Source: Mesorhizobium sp. M4B.F.Ca.ET.203.01.1.1
GTDB taxonomy: Bacteria; Pseudomonadota; Alphaproteobacteria; Rhizobiales; Rhizobiaceae
Assembly (NCBI RefSeq): GCF_004791025.1
Contig: NZ_SRUO01000005.1
Location: forward strand, 1-64,000
Length of the DNA: 64,000 nucleotides
Reading direction: 5' to 3'
In this document: in pieces, positions 14,606-26,256 of the stretch
Numbering within the stretch: position 1 is the first letter of the stretch
Layout of the letters: each line of letters starts with the position of its first letter
The notes under the pieces: model-generated
Database searches by the model: none
Seen by the model: only the letters and a program-made list of their open reading frames with translations
What the model was told of the DNA's origin: nothing
Made by a program: the position numbers and the translations under genes

Positions 14606-14688
14606 ATTGCACCGAGAGCAATGTTTCGATTGCACCGAGGCAATTAGCATGCGATTTCCTAGGTCGCAAGGCAAACATTGCACCGAGG
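14606..14688. promoter_or_regulatory. Three direct repeats ATTGCACCGAG, probable MocR operator
   Basis: Exact 11-bp copies of ATTGCACCGAG occur at 14606-14616, 14629-14639 and 14677-14687; the second and third extend to a 12th matching base. Spacings are 23 and 48 nt, close to two and four to five helical turns. They lie between the MocR gene and the divergent DUF1127-TauE pair. Confidence 0.85.
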
Positions 14689-14824
14689 TCGAGCCAGCTC
14701 GAGGACAGGTGCAGCCGAAAAACCCGGATGAACCGGCCGGACAGCGGTCAATCAGCGTCGTGCTAGCGCACGCGCAACCCCCGCGCTCGCCCGAACGGCG
14801 GCGCCGACAGCAAAGGAGACAGAG

Positions 14825-15028
14825 ATGACCTCGATCGTTCAGGCCACCACCAATCACCATCCGCAGCACCGGCTCGCGCACTCGATGCGGCATGGCTTCG
14901 GTGCAATCCGTAAGGAGATGCGAGCGCGCAAGGCAATGCGCGCGCTGCGGCAACTCGACGATCACCTGCTGACCGATATCGGTCTGGCGCGCGGCGAGAT
15001 CGCGTTCGCCGTGCGCGAGGGCCGCTAG
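14825..15028 (+). CDS. DUF1127 protein
   Basis: This 67-residue protein carries the canonical DUF1127 C-terminal pattern: RARKAMRALRQLDDHLLTDIGLARGEI. That is a basic helix followed by L-x-D-I-G-L-x-R. It follows a GGAGACAGAG ribosome site and precedes the TauE/SafE gene by 45 nt, so the two are likely cotranscribed. Both diverge from the MocR gene across its direct repeats. Some DUF1127 proteins affect RNA turnover and phosphate or carbon responses in Agrobacterium and Brucella; the role of this one is unknown. Confidence 0.85.
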   Translation: MTSIVQATTNHHPQHRLAHSMRHGFGAIRKEMRARKAMRALRQLDDHLLTDIGLARGEIAFAVREGR

Positions 15029-15073
15029 GAGGCGCGACGTTCGACCAACCGTTCGAGAACCCGCGAGGTCGCC

Positions 15074-15925
15074 ATGATCACCTTGCTTTTTGCCGCCGAG
15101 CTTGCCGCCGCCGTGCTCGCCACGTCGTTTATTTCCGGCATCTTCGGCATGGCCGGCGGCATGATCCTGATCGTGGTGCTGATGGCGATCATGCCGTTGA
15201 CGGTGGCGATGGTGCTGCACGGCCTCACCCAGCTCACCGCCAACAGCTGGCGGGCCTGGCTCTGGTGGAGCGCGATCCGGTGGCGCATCGCTGCCTTCTA
15301 TGCCGTAGGCGCACTCGCCGCCGCCCTGTTGCTGGCGGCGATCGAGCTGGTGCCGAGCAAGCCGGTCGCGCTGATCACGCTGGCGCTGCTCTCCTTTCCC
15401 GGGCTGTCCGTGCCGCGCGCCATCGCGCCCGACATCCGCCGCGGCGGCCACGGCGTCTGCTGCGGCTTCCTCTGCACGACGCTGCAGCTCACCGCCGGGG
15501 TCTCGGGGCCGATCCTCGACGTCTTCTTCATACGCACCGGACTAGACCGCCGGCAGACCGTGGCGACCAAGGCCGCCATCCAGGCGCTTGGGCACTTCCT
15601 CAAGGTCGTCTATTTCGGACAGTTGCTGGTCACCGGCACCGACGTCCTGGCGCCGACGGCGGTGGCGCTGGCTATCGCGCTGGCGGCAATCGGGACGCAG
15701 CTTTCGCGGCGCGCCCTCGATGCCATCAGCGACGCGCATTTCACGCGCTGGAGCCGGTGGCTGATCGTCGCCACCGCCGCCACCTGCCTGGTCCAGGGCA
15801 TTGCCCAGCTCGGCGGACCGCGAGCGCTTGCGGCAGCGACGCCCGCGGAACAGCAGACCGACCAGAACGAGCGCATGCAGGCGGCAGTCCCAGCGCCGGG
15901 TGCAAAGGCCCGGTCGGAGTCTTGA
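15074..15925 (+). CDS. TauE/SafE-family (sulfite/organoanion exporter-like) membrane protein
   Basis: This 283-residue polytopic membrane protein has about eight hydrophobic segments. The glycine-rich signature FISGIFGMAGGMILI is near residue 18 and a second repeat-like segment GVSGPILDVFF near residue 143, as in TauE/SafE proteins. Members are thought to export sulfite, sulfoacetate or other organic anions. The hydrophilic C-terminal 35 residues (TPAEQQTDQNERMQ) are cytoplasmic. MocR proteins often control taurine and related pathways, so a sulfonate link is possible; the substrate is otherwise unknown. Confidence 0.83.
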   Translation: MITLLFAAELAAAVLATSFISGIFGMAGGMILIVVLMAIMPLTVAMVLHGLTQLTANSWRAWLWWSAIRWRIAAFYAVGALAAALLLAAIELVPSKPVALITLALLSFPGLSVPRAIAPDIRRGGHGVCCGFLCTTLQLTAGVSGPILDVFFIRTGLDRRQTVATKAAIQALGHFLKVVYFGQLLVTGTDVLAPTAVALAIALAAIGTQLSRRALDAISDAHFTRWSRWLIVATAATCLVQGIAQLGGPRALAAATPAEQQTDQNERMQAAVPAPGAKARSES

Positions 15926-15970
15926 ATCTCCGCTTGACGTCGGGCAGTCTTGGCTCAGATCACGGCCGGC

Positions 15971-16318
15971 TCAATACCGCTCGCCGCAATAGCATTCGGC
16001 TGATGAGATGCGATCGTTCCAGCCGGTATTGCTGAAATCGCGGACCCTGCGATTGAGCTCGATCGACCGGCCTCGCATCCTCGTATCCGAATAGGCGACG
16101 AGGGTGCAGCCGCGGCTCACGATCACCGAGGAGACGCGATCGTTCCAGAACTGGCCGCCACGAAAGCTCACCGAATCGTCCGCCCCCAATTCCAGCGCGC
16201 GGCCGCGAAAATTCGAGTGCTCGAACATGACGCAGCCCGCATCGCCGTAATACTGAGCACTGGCGCTGCCGGCGCAAAACACCGATGCGGCCGCCATCAG
16301 GATTGCGACAGATTTCAT
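15971..16318 (-). CDS. Secreted beta/gamma-crystallin-like (peptidase inhibitor I36-type) protein
   Basis: This 115-residue protein has a clean signal peptide cleaved after SASA near residue 21. The mature part carries two crystallin-like Greek-key repeats: CVMFEHSNFRGRALEL with DRVSSVIV, then CTLVAYSDTRMRGRSIEL with DRISSAEC. Each repeat has the F/Y-x-G/R pattern and the SS that ends a motif. The mature part has four cysteines, which could form disulfides in the periplasm. Such proteins bind calcium or inhibit peptidases; neither activity can be assigned. The start at 16318 was chosen for the signal peptide; the longer frame upstream lacks one. Confidence 0.75.
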   Translation of the reverse strand: MKSVAILMAAASVFCAGSASAQYYGDAGCVMFEHSNFRGRALELGADDSVSFRGGQFWNDRVSSVIVSRGCTLVAYSDTRMRGRSIELNRRVRDFSNTGWNDRISSAECYCGERY

Positions 16319-16414
16319 GGGACGTCTCCTCGTTTGCGCATGGAAGCCGTATGATCGGCACGGCGCGACGACTTTGCATGGCCGGCACCGGACAGGCAAG
16401 CCGGGGCATGACAA

Positions 16415-17260
16415 CTAGCGGCTGTCGAACATCCAGCTGCGGTCGCGCCACATTTTCTCGCCGACCTGACAATCCACGATCGGCTTGTCCTGGGCGAGCA
16501 CCATCGGCGGATGGGCTGCCTCATCGGCCGCCCATTGCGGCGAACCGGGACCTGCAAGCTCCAGCACCAGCTTGCGGCGGATCGCTTCCGGAAACTGCGT
16601 CCAGTCGTTGACCGGGATCATGAAGGCGCCGGGACCACCGATGACGCAGTCGCTGTAGTAGCGGTCGAGATCATTGACGTCGTAGGCGCCGGTGAAGCCG
16701 CCGCGCGTCATCAACGGCAGCCCGTTGATGGTGATGCCCTGGCTCACCACGATATCGCGCGCGAGGTTGACGGGCGCGCCCTGGTTGTTGGGCCCGTCGC
16801 CGGAAATGTCGATGACGCGCTTGACGCCCTGAAAGCCGCTTTCGGCGAAAAGATCGCTGCCGAATTCCAGCGCGCCGGAAATCGAGGTGCGCCTGGCGCT
16901 GTCCGGCGGGTGGGCGTTGAGCTGCTCGACCACGCGCTCGGCATCGGCCCGGTTGGCGATCGCCGTCCACGGCACGATGACCCGCTGCCAGTTGCTGCCC
17001 GCCCATTCGACGTAGGTGACGGCGATCTTGCCATAGGCGCCGTCGGCAATGGCTCGCAGCACCAGATCGTGCGTCAGCGCCGCCGCGTAGCCATGGCGCT
17101 GGATCTCGAGCTCTTCAGGCGACATCGACAGCGAGACGTCGACGGCAAGCACCAGCTCGATGTCGACGGGTTCCGCGGAGGATGCGGGCGTCGCGCAAAG
17201 CGCCGACGCCAGCGCGGCGCCGAACGGAAGGAGATGTCTTGCACTGGCAAAAGCAGACAT
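16415..17260 (-). CDS. Exported VWA-domain protein (DUF1194)
   Basis: This 281-residue protein has a signal peptide cleaved after ASS/AEP near residue 28. A von Willebrand A domain follows at once, with an intact MIDAS motif DVSLS near residue 40 and a later VIDISGDGPNN segment typical of DUF1194. A metal-dependent binding role in the periplasm is likely; no partner is known. It is in tandem with the crystallin-like gene downstream (96 nt apart). A terminator upstream separates it from the dehydrogenase gene. Confidence 0.85.
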   Translation of the reverse strand: MSAFASARHLLPFGAALASALCATPASSAEPVDIELVLAVDVSLSMSPEELEIQRHGYAAALTHDLVLRAIADGAYGKIAVTYVEWAGSNWQRVIVPWTAIANRADAERVVEQLNAHPPDSARRTSISGALEFGSDLFAESGFQGVKRVIDISGDGPNNQGAPVNLARDIVVSQGITINGLPLMTRGGFTGAYDVNDLDRYYSDCVIGGPGAFMIPVNDWTQFPEAIRRKLVLELAGPGSPQWAADEAAHPPMVLAQDKPIVDCQVGEKMWRDRSWMFDSR

Positions 17261-17301
17261 GCCGCGACGGTAAGCGAGAATCGCGGCCGGACAAAGCGAA
17301 A

Positions 17302-17321
17302 AGCCCGGCGGGAGCCGGGCT
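17302..17321 (-). terminator. Rho-independent terminator of the FAD dehydrogenase gene
   Basis: AGCCCGGC (17302-17309) pairs with GCCGGGCT (17314-17321). On the minus strand the stem is followed by TTTTCGCTTT, just beyond the stop of the 17342-19903 gene. Confidence 0.85.
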
Positions 17322-17341
17322 TCTCGTGCGCTAGAAAGAAC

Positions 17342-19903
17342 TCAGCTTCGCGGCTTCAGACTCTCCGGATCGTAGAGCGGCTTGTAGCCGACGCCGGCAA
17401 CCTCGACCGGATAGGTCTCGCCGAAATACTCGACCTGCAGCTTGCGCCCTTCCTGGGCGTAGGCCCAGGGCAGATAGGCAAGCGCGATGTTCTTGCCGAT
17501 GGTCGGGCCGTAGGCGACCGAGGTGGTGAAGGAGCGGCGGCCGAGTTCGTCGACCAGCGTCTCGCCGGTCGCGGGGTCCAGCACCGGCATGGTGCCGACC
17601 GGATAGCGCGCGACGCCGTTCGCATCGATGTTGTCGGTCATCACCAGCGTGCACAGCATCGCCGGCTGATGCTCGCGGGCGCGATACTCCACATGCTTGG
17701 CCTTGCCGCAGAAATCGTTCTCCTTGACCTTCGGACGTGCAAGGTCGGCCTCGAGCAGATTGTACTCGGTCAGCAGGTCGGCGTTCTGCAGCCGCAGGCT
17801 CTTTTCCATGCGGCGCGTGTTGGCATAGGTCTCGACGCCGAACGGCATGACGCCGGTCGAGCGCAGCGCGTCCCAGACGGCCAGGCCATCCTCGTAGCGC
17901 ATGTGCAATTCCCAGCCCTGCTCGCCGACATAGGAGATGCGGAACGCCGTCACATCCTTGCCGCCGATCCGGATCGGCTTGATCGCGGCGAAGGGGAAAT
18001 TCTCCGGCGTCAGCCCGTTCGGATCCTCGACCACCTTCTGCAGAGTGGTGCGCGCGTTCGGGCCCCAGATGCCGATGGTGACGTATTTTTCGGTCACGTC
18101 GGTGACGGTGACGTCGAAGCCTTTGTCCTGCGCGGTGCGCTGCATGTAGCGGAAGTCGCGCGGACCGGCGTCGGCGCCGTCGATCACACGGCAGCGGTCG
18201 GCCATGCGGATGACGGTGAAGTCGGCGCGCACCATGCCTTCCTCGTCGAGGAAGTGGGTGTAGATGCCCTTGCCGATGTTGTTGTCGCCGCCGATCTTGG
18301 CCGCGCACAGCCATTCGAGCAGCGCGACATGGTCGGGCCCTTCGACGTCATACATCGAGAAATGCGACAGGTTGACGATACCGCAATCCTCGCTCATCGC
18401 CAGATGCTCGGCATTGGAGACGCGCCAGAAATGGCGGTTGTCCCATTCGTCCTGGCGCACCGGCACGCGGTTGCCGTATTTCTCCAGCAGATGCTCGTTG
18501 GCGGCATAACCGTGGGCGCGCTCCCAGCCGCCGAGTTCCATGAAATAGCCGCCGAGTTCCTTCTCGCGCTCCCAGAACGGCGAGCGGCGTATGTTGCGGC
18601 CCTTCGAGAACGGCTCGCGCGGATGCACAGCCGGATTGTAGACCTTCATCGCCGTCTCGGTGCAGCGCTCCCAGATGAACTCTTCCTTCGTCTGGTGCGG
18701 GTAGAAGCGCGCATAGTCGATGGCGTGATGGTCGATCGAGGTGCGGCCGTCGGTCATCCAGTCGGCGATCAGCTTGCCCATGCCGGGGCCGTCCTTGACC
18801 CAGATGGCGACGGCGTACCAGAGGCCCCTCACCTTCTGGCTCTCGCCCATCGACGGGCCGCCGTCGGTGGTCACCTGCAGCAGGCCGTTGAAGGAATGGC
18901 TCTCATTGTAGCCGAGCTCGCCCAAGATCGGCGTCAGCTCCATGGCGCGTTCCAGCGGCGCCAGGATCTGCTCCATGTCGAGATCGCGCTGCGACGGCGA
19001 CAGCCGCGCCTGGTCCTTTTCGAGCAGGTCGCGCGGGTGGCAGAGACGCGGATTGTTCTCTTCGTAATAGCCCCACTCGATCTGTCCGCCCTCGGCGGTC
19101 TTCGGGTCGCCGGTGTCACGCATATAGGCCGAATTGCCCTGGTCGCGCAGCAGTGGCCAGCCGATCTCCTTGCCGGTGCCGGCGAACTCGTTGTAGGGGC
19201 CGAAGAAGGTCAGCGGATGGTCGATCGGCATCACCGGCAGGTCCTCGCCGACCAGCGCCGCGGTCAAACGGCCCCAGATGCCGGTGCAGACGACCACATA
19301 GTCGGCCATGATCGTTCCGCGCTCGGTCACCACGCCCTTGATGCGCCCGTTCTCGACGATCAGCGACTTGGCCGAGGTGTTGGCGAAAGACTGGAGCTTG
19401 CCGGAGGCCACACCCTGGTCGACGAGCTTGCCGGCGACCGTCTGCGAGCGCGGAATGACCAGGCCGGCATCCGGATCCCACAAGCCGCCCTGCACCATGC
19501 TCTCTTCGATCAGCGGAAACTTTTCCTTGATCTCGGCCGGCTCGATCAGCCGCGCCCGGGTGCCGAAGGATTTGGCGGAAGCGATCTTGCGCTTGATCTC
19601 CGCCATGCGGCTGTCGTCGCCGACGCGCGCGACTTCGAGGCCGCCAATGCGCGCGTAATGGCCCATCTTCTCGTAAAAATCGATCGAATAGAGCGTTGTC
19701 CAGCAGGACAGGAAGTCATGGCTGGTCGTGTAGCAGAAGTCGGACGCGTGCGCCGTCGAGCCGATATCGGTCGGGATGCCGGACTTGTCGATGCCGACAA
19801 TGTCGTCCCATCCGCGCTCGATCAGGTGATGGGCGATGGAAGCGCCCACGATCCCGCCCAGCCCGACGATGACGACCTTCGCCTTTTCCGGAAACCCTGC
19901 CAT
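17342..19903 (-). CDS. FAD-dependent methylglycine dehydrogenase (DMGDH/sarcosine DH family, FAD + GcvT)
   Basis: This 853-residue protein has an N-terminal DAO-type FAD domain (VVIVGLGGIVGASIAHHL at residue 10) and a C-terminal GcvT/aminomethyltransferase domain (from about residue 440). Family members oxidise N-methyl groups of dimethylglycine or sarcosine and pass the carbon to THF. The segment DIGSTAHASDF keeps a His where dimethylglycine dehydrogenase carries covalent FAD. The usual GGG dinucleotide motif is GLG here, and the sequence is clearly divergent from the two paralogues at 45198 and 49707. The start at 19903 was preferred over 19918 because GGAG lies about 9 nt upstream. TGTCGC sites in its promoter match those before the GbdR-like regulator. 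Confidence 0.87.
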   Translation of the reverse strand: MAGFPEKAKVVIVGLGGIVGASIAHHLIERGWDDIVGIDKSGIPTDIGSTAHASDFCYTTSHDFLSCWTTLYSIDFYEKMGHYARIGGLEVARVGDDSRMAEIKRKIASAKSFGTRARLIEPAEIKEKFPLIEESMVQGGLWDPDAGLVIPRSQTVAGKLVDQGVASGKLQSFANTSAKSLIVENGRIKGVVTERGTIMADYVVVCTGIWGRLTAALVGEDLPVMPIDHPLTFFGPYNEFAGTGKEIGWPLLRDQGNSAYMRDTGDPKTAEGGQIEWGYYEENNPRLCHPRDLLEKDQARLSPSQRDLDMEQILAPLERAMELTPILGELGYNESHSFNGLLQVTTDGGPSMGESQKVRGLWYAVAIWVKDGPGMGKLIADWMTDGRTSIDHHAIDYARFYPHQTKEEFIWERCTETAMKVYNPAVHPREPFSKGRNIRRSPFWEREKELGGYFMELGGWERAHGYAANEHLLEKYGNRVPVRQDEWDNRHFWRVSNAEHLAMSEDCGIVNLSHFSMYDVEGPDHVALLEWLCAAKIGGDNNIGKGIYTHFLDEEGMVRADFTVIRMADRCRVIDGADAGPRDFRYMQRTAQDKGFDVTVTDVTEKYVTIGIWGPNARTTLQKVVEDPNGLTPENFPFAAIKPIRIGGKDVTAFRISYVGEQGWELHMRYEDGLAVWDALRSTGVMPFGVETYANTRRMEKSLRLQNADLLTEYNLLEADLARPKVKENDFCGKAKHVEYRAREHQPAMLCTLVMTDNIDANGVARYPVGTMPVLDPATGETLVDELGRRSFTTSVAYGPTIGKNIALAYLPWAYAQEGRKLQVEYFGETYPVEVAGVGYKPLYDPESLKPRS

Positions 19904-19952
19904 TGCCCGTGACTCCAAAGTGGTAAAGCGGGCGGACTATAGGGCGGAGCGG

Positions 19953-19980
19953 TGTCGCGATTGAAGCCTGTTTGCGACAT
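19953..19980 (-). promoter_or_regulatory. TGTCGC inverted repeat in the dehydrogenase promoter
   Basis: TGTCGC (19953-19958) and GCGACA (19974-19979) form an inverted repeat with a 15-nt spacer, 50-76 nt upstream of the start codon. On the minus strand the distal copy reads ATGTCGCAAA, the same 10-mer as 12133-12142 before the GlxA/AraC gene. Confidence 0.5.
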
Positions 19981-20061
19981 TACGAAAAGACCGAGCGACC
20001 CTAACGGCTGAACATGCTTCCTTCGGACACCACAGGCGAGGATTTTTGCCATGCGCCGGAG

Positions 20062-20820
20062 TCAGTCGGACCGCTCCATGAGTTTCTGGAAGACAAGCTG
20101 CTTACCTTCGCGCACGCTGTCTTCAAGCGGCTTCGCCTTCGCCAGATGCGCGGCGATCGCGCTGGCCAGCATGCATCCCGTCCCACGCATCGATACTGTA
20201 AGGCGCGGTGTGTCGAAGCGGAGTGGGTCTTGGTTCGAGCGCAACAGAATGTCGGTCGATCGCGGTCCCGATGCATGACCGCCCTTGATCAGCAGGGCCT
20301 GTGCACCTGCGCCGAGCAATTCCTGACCCTGCCTGATCGCGCCATCCTCGTCGGTAGCGCATTCCGCCGCGACAAGAAGCGCCAGCTCGATGAGATTGGG
20401 CGTGACCAAGCGGCAAAGCGGCATCAGGTCATGCTTCATGGCCGCGACCGCGTCAGCTTCCAGCAGCGCCCGGCCTGAGGTGGAGGCCAACACCGGATCG
20501 AGTATTGCCGGCACCCGCGGATTTTCGCGCAGCACGGCCGCAACGGCAACGACGGTCTCGGCAGTCGCCAGCATGCCGATCTTGATGGCGACCACCTCGT
20601 TGGCCTGCAGCGCGGCGCGCATCTGGTCGGCCACCAGGCGTGGCGATGAGCGGTGTATTTGCGCCACGCTTTCGTGCGTCTGAACTGTCAGCGCGGTGAC
20701 GGCCAGGCAGGTGCGCACGCCAAGCGAAGAGATCGTCTCGATATCGCGTGCAAGTCCGGCACCCCCGCTGGAGTCGGATCCGGCAACGACAAGGACGTGC
20801 GGTTCTTGCCTCAGCGCCAT
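20062..20820 (-). CDS. thiD: Hydroxymethylpyrimidine/phosphomethylpyrimidine kinase
   Basis: This 252-residue ribokinase-family enzyme phosphorylates HMP and HMP-P for thiamin synthesis. It shows VVAGSDSSGGAGLARDI at the N-terminus, IKIGMLA near residue 80, LDPVLASTSG near residue 110 and the C-terminal anion-hole motif MRGTGCMLASAIAAHLA. The start at 20820 has AAGGA 6 nt upstream; 20841 is a possible longer start. It overlaps thiE by 10 nt and is the last gene of the riboswitch-controlled operon. Confidence 0.92.
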   Translation of the reverse strand: MALRQEPHVLVVAGSDSSGGAGLARDIETISSLGVRTCLAVTALTVQTHESVAQIHRSSPRLVADQMRAALQANEVVAIKIGMLATAETVVAVAAVLRENPRVPAILDPVLASTSGRALLEADAVAAMKHDLMPLCRLVTPNLIELALLVAAECATDEDGAIRQGQELLGAGAQALLIKGGHASGPRSTDILLRSNQDPLRFDTPRLTVSMRGTGCMLASAIAAHLAKAKPLEDSVREGKQLVFQKLMERSD

Positions 20821-21416
20821 CGCTCCGTCCTTGCGATCCATTCCCGCGTGCGCGCCTCGGGATCGGCATTCAACGTGATATCGGTCACAACCGCGGCGCT
20901 GTCGGCGCCCGCGTCGAGAACGCCGTCGAGCCGGTCAGGGTTGAGGCCGCCGATGGCGACCAAGGGGATGGGCGCGACCCGGCGCTTCCACTCGCCGATC
21001 CGCTCCAGCCCTTGCGGCGCCCATTTCATCTTCTTCAGGATGGTGGGATAGACGGGGCCGAGCGCGATGTAGTGGGGCTTGGCGGCGATGGCCGTTTCCA
21101 GTTCGGCATGATCATGCGTGCTGAGCCCGAGCCTCATACCGGCTGCGCGTATCGCCGAGAGGTCTGCGGTCTGCAGATCCTCCTGGCCAAGATGGATGAA
21201 GTCGCAGCCTTCCTCGATCGCCAGTCGCCAGTGGTCGTTGACGATAAGCTGGCATTGGTGCTCGGCGCACAAGGCTTTCGCCTTGCGGATTTCGGCGCGC
21301 AGTCCGGCCTCGTCCATAGCCTTGATGCGCAACTGAACCAGCCTGACGCCGAGGGGCGCCAACCGTTCGATGCAGTCGGCGCTGTCGACGATCAGGTAGA
21401 AGGGATCGAGCTTCAT
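20811..21416 (-). CDS. thiE: Thiamine-phosphate synthase
   Basis: This 201-residue TIM barrel joins HMP-PP and the thiazole phosphate. Family motifs are [50 protein letters not shown] and [10 protein letters not shown]. It overlaps thiG by 4 nt (ATGA) and thiD by 10 nt, so the three are translationally coupled. It is slightly short compared with E. coli ThiE but has every motif expected. Confidence 0.93.
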   Translation of the reverse strand: MKLDPFYLIVDSADCIERLAPLGVRLVQLRIKAMDEAGLRAEIRKAKALCAEHQCQLIVNDHWRLAIEEGCDFIHLGQEDLQTADLSAIRAAGMRLGLSTHDHAELETAIAAKPHYIALGPVYPTILKKMKWAPQGLERIGEWKRRVAPIPLVAIGGLNPDRLDGVLDAGADSAAVVTDITLNADPEARTREWIARTERWR

Positions 21417-22186
21417 ACGAAAACCGCCCTGCCGAATGTCGGCGTCGACGGCATCGCGACCTCGCGCGGTTCGAGCATTCCCGAGCGGAACGCCTCATGG
21501 CCGGCTTCCACCGCCTTGCCGAATGCCCGCGCCATGCCGACCGGGTCGGCAGCCTTGGCGACCGCCGTATTCAGGAGCACCGCATCGAAGCCGAGTTCCA
21601 TCACGGTCGCGGCATGTGATGGCCGGCCCAATCCCGCGTCGACGATCAGCGGGATGCCAGGGAAATGTGCGCGCATCGATCGCAGCGCCGGGATGTTGAC
21701 CGGCCCCAGCGCCGAACCGATGGGCGCGCACCACGGCATCAGGACCTTGCAGCCCGCCTCAAGCAGCCGTTCGGCGACGACGAGGTCGTCGGTGGTGTAG
21801 GGGAATACCGAAAAGCCGTCCTCGCTGAGGATGCGCGCCGCCTCGACCAGGCCGAACACATCCGGCTGCAGCGTGTCGTGGTTGCCGATCACTTCCAGCT
21901 TGATCCAGTTCGTGCCGAACAGTTCGCGTGCCATCTTCGCGGTCGTGACCGCTTCCTTGACGGAATGGCAGCCGGCGGTGTTGGGCAGGATTTTCGTGCC
22001 AAGCGTGCTGATCAGCGCCCAGAATTTCTCGCCGGCCTTGCCGCCCGCCATCTCCCGCCGCAAGGAGACGGTCAGCACCGATGTGCCCGAGGCCTTAACC
22101 GCATCGGCAAGGATGGCTGGCGACGGATATTGCGCCGTTCCGAGAAGCAGGCGAGAGGGAAGCGTCGTCCCGAAAAGCTCCAGCAT
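21413..22186 (-). CDS. thiG: Thiazole synthase
   Basis: This 257-residue ThiG TIM barrel makes the thiazole from DXP, the ThiS thiocarboxylate and dehydroglycine. The Schiff-base lysine is in WIKLEVIGN near residue 96. Other landmarks are [19 protein letters not shown] and [12 protein letters not shown]. It begins 2 nt after thiS and overlaps thiE. Dehydroglycine comes from ThiO in this aerobic-type pathway, consistent with the operon carrying thiO rather than thiH. Confidence 0.95.
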   Translation of the reverse strand: MLELFGTTLPSRLLLGTAQYPSPAILADAVKASGTSVLTVSLRREMAGGKAGEKFWALISTLGTKILPNTAGCHSVKEAVTTAKMARELFGTNWIKLEVIGNHDTLQPDVFGLVEAARILSEDGFSVFPYTTDDLVVAERLLEAGCKVLMPWCAPIGSALGPVNIPALRSMRAHFPGIPLIVDAGLGRPSHAATVMELGFDAVLLNTAVAKAADPVGMARAFGKAVEAGHEAFRSGMLEPREVAMPSTPTFGRAVFV

Positions 22187-22306
22187 CGCTAGCCTCCCTG
22201 CATGGGCGAGAGGATTTCGATCCGGTCACCGTCGCTCAAATGGAATTCCGCCCGATGGGCTTTGTGCACGAGGTCGCTGTTGACGGCCGTTGCCAGCCAA
22301 TCGCCC

Positions 22307-25405
<3,099 letters not shown>

Positions 25406-25503
25406 GCCTCAGGTTGGAGGGGCCGGCGCCGCTTTGTCAAGCCGTGTTCTGCCGGCGCGGCGGCGGGAGAGACTTGCCCTTGTGGACGGGGGGTCGGCGA
25501 AAC

Positions 25504-26256
25504 TCAGGCGAAAGCCCAGACGTCCTCGGCCTGGAAGCCGACCTGGTAGCCAGCGGTCTTCAGTTTGACCACCACCTGGCCGATCTCGGCCGCCGGCAGC
25601 GCGCCGACTTCGATCTTGATCATGCCGGGACGGTAGCGCTTGAGGTCCAATTGGTCGAACACCATCCAGTCGGCGCCCTCGCAATCGACGAGGAAGGCGT
25701 CGATATAGGCAATGCCGTTGCGGTCGAGCAGCGTCTGCAGTGTCTCCGACGGCACCTCGATGTCCTTGAGGTGCGGCGCGAACTTGTTGAAGTTGGCGTC
25801 CGCCTCGCCCCAGGCGTTCTTGCCCGACATCAGATTGGTGTCGGTTACCGACGAGCAGCCGATGAACTCGATCGGCAGCGTGCCGTCTTCGAGCGCGGCG
25901 GCGTCAAATGTATGAACGGTGATCGTCCCCCTGGTCCGCGTCACCGCCACAGGCTCGATGATGAAGCGCCCGGTATCGGGATAGTTGGCGCGCAGGCGCT
26001 TCTGATTGTAGGGGATCGGTTCGACCAGCATCGCCCGCGCCCTTGGAATGCGATGCAGCCAGGGCGTGACGTCGTCGAATAGGGCGCCGTCGCAGGCGCC
26101 GACATTGACCATCTGGAACGGCCTGCCGCCGAAGCGTGCCATCAGCGCCGCCCGGGCGAGGAACTTCGTGCCGCGCAGCGCCGGCCCGCGATCGAGCAGC
26201 CCGGCCGGAAGGCCGAACGAGAGCGCGATGCGCGCCAGGTTGGAAACGGAACTCAT
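25504..26256 (-). CDS. FkbM-family methyltransferase
   Basis: This 250-residue SAM-dependent methyltransferase has the FkbM fold: MVNVGACDGALFDDVTPW (motif I), MLVEPIPYNQKRLRANY, then VDCEGADWMVFDQLDL. FkbM proteins O-methylate sugars or polyketides. It overlaps the GT-C-like membrane protein gene by 4 nt (start at 26256) and ends a seven-gene operon that appears devoted to polyprenyl-linked sugar chemistry. A glycan methyl cap is a fair guess. The thiC riboswitch lies about 100 nt beyond its stop. Confidence 0.85.
   Translation of the reverse strand: MSSVSNLARIALSFGLPAGLLDRGPALRGTKFLARAALMARFGGRPFQMVNVGACDGALFDDVTPWLHRIPRARAMLVEPIPYNQKRLRANYPDTGRFIIEPVAVTRTRGTITVHTFDAAALEDGTLPIEFIGCSSVTDTNLMSGKNAWGEADANFNKFAPHLKDIEVPSETLQTLLDRNGIAYIDAFLVDCEGADWMVFDQLDLKRYRPGMIKIEVGALPAAEIGQVVVKLKTAGYQVGFQAEDVWAFA

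Noticed and set aside
16511..19912. A 1133-residue plus-strand open frame
   Set aside because: It lies entirely opposite the FAD/GcvT dehydrogenase and VWA genes, has no recognisable domain, and is rich in Arg/Gly/Ala as expected of an antisense frame of a high-G+C gene.
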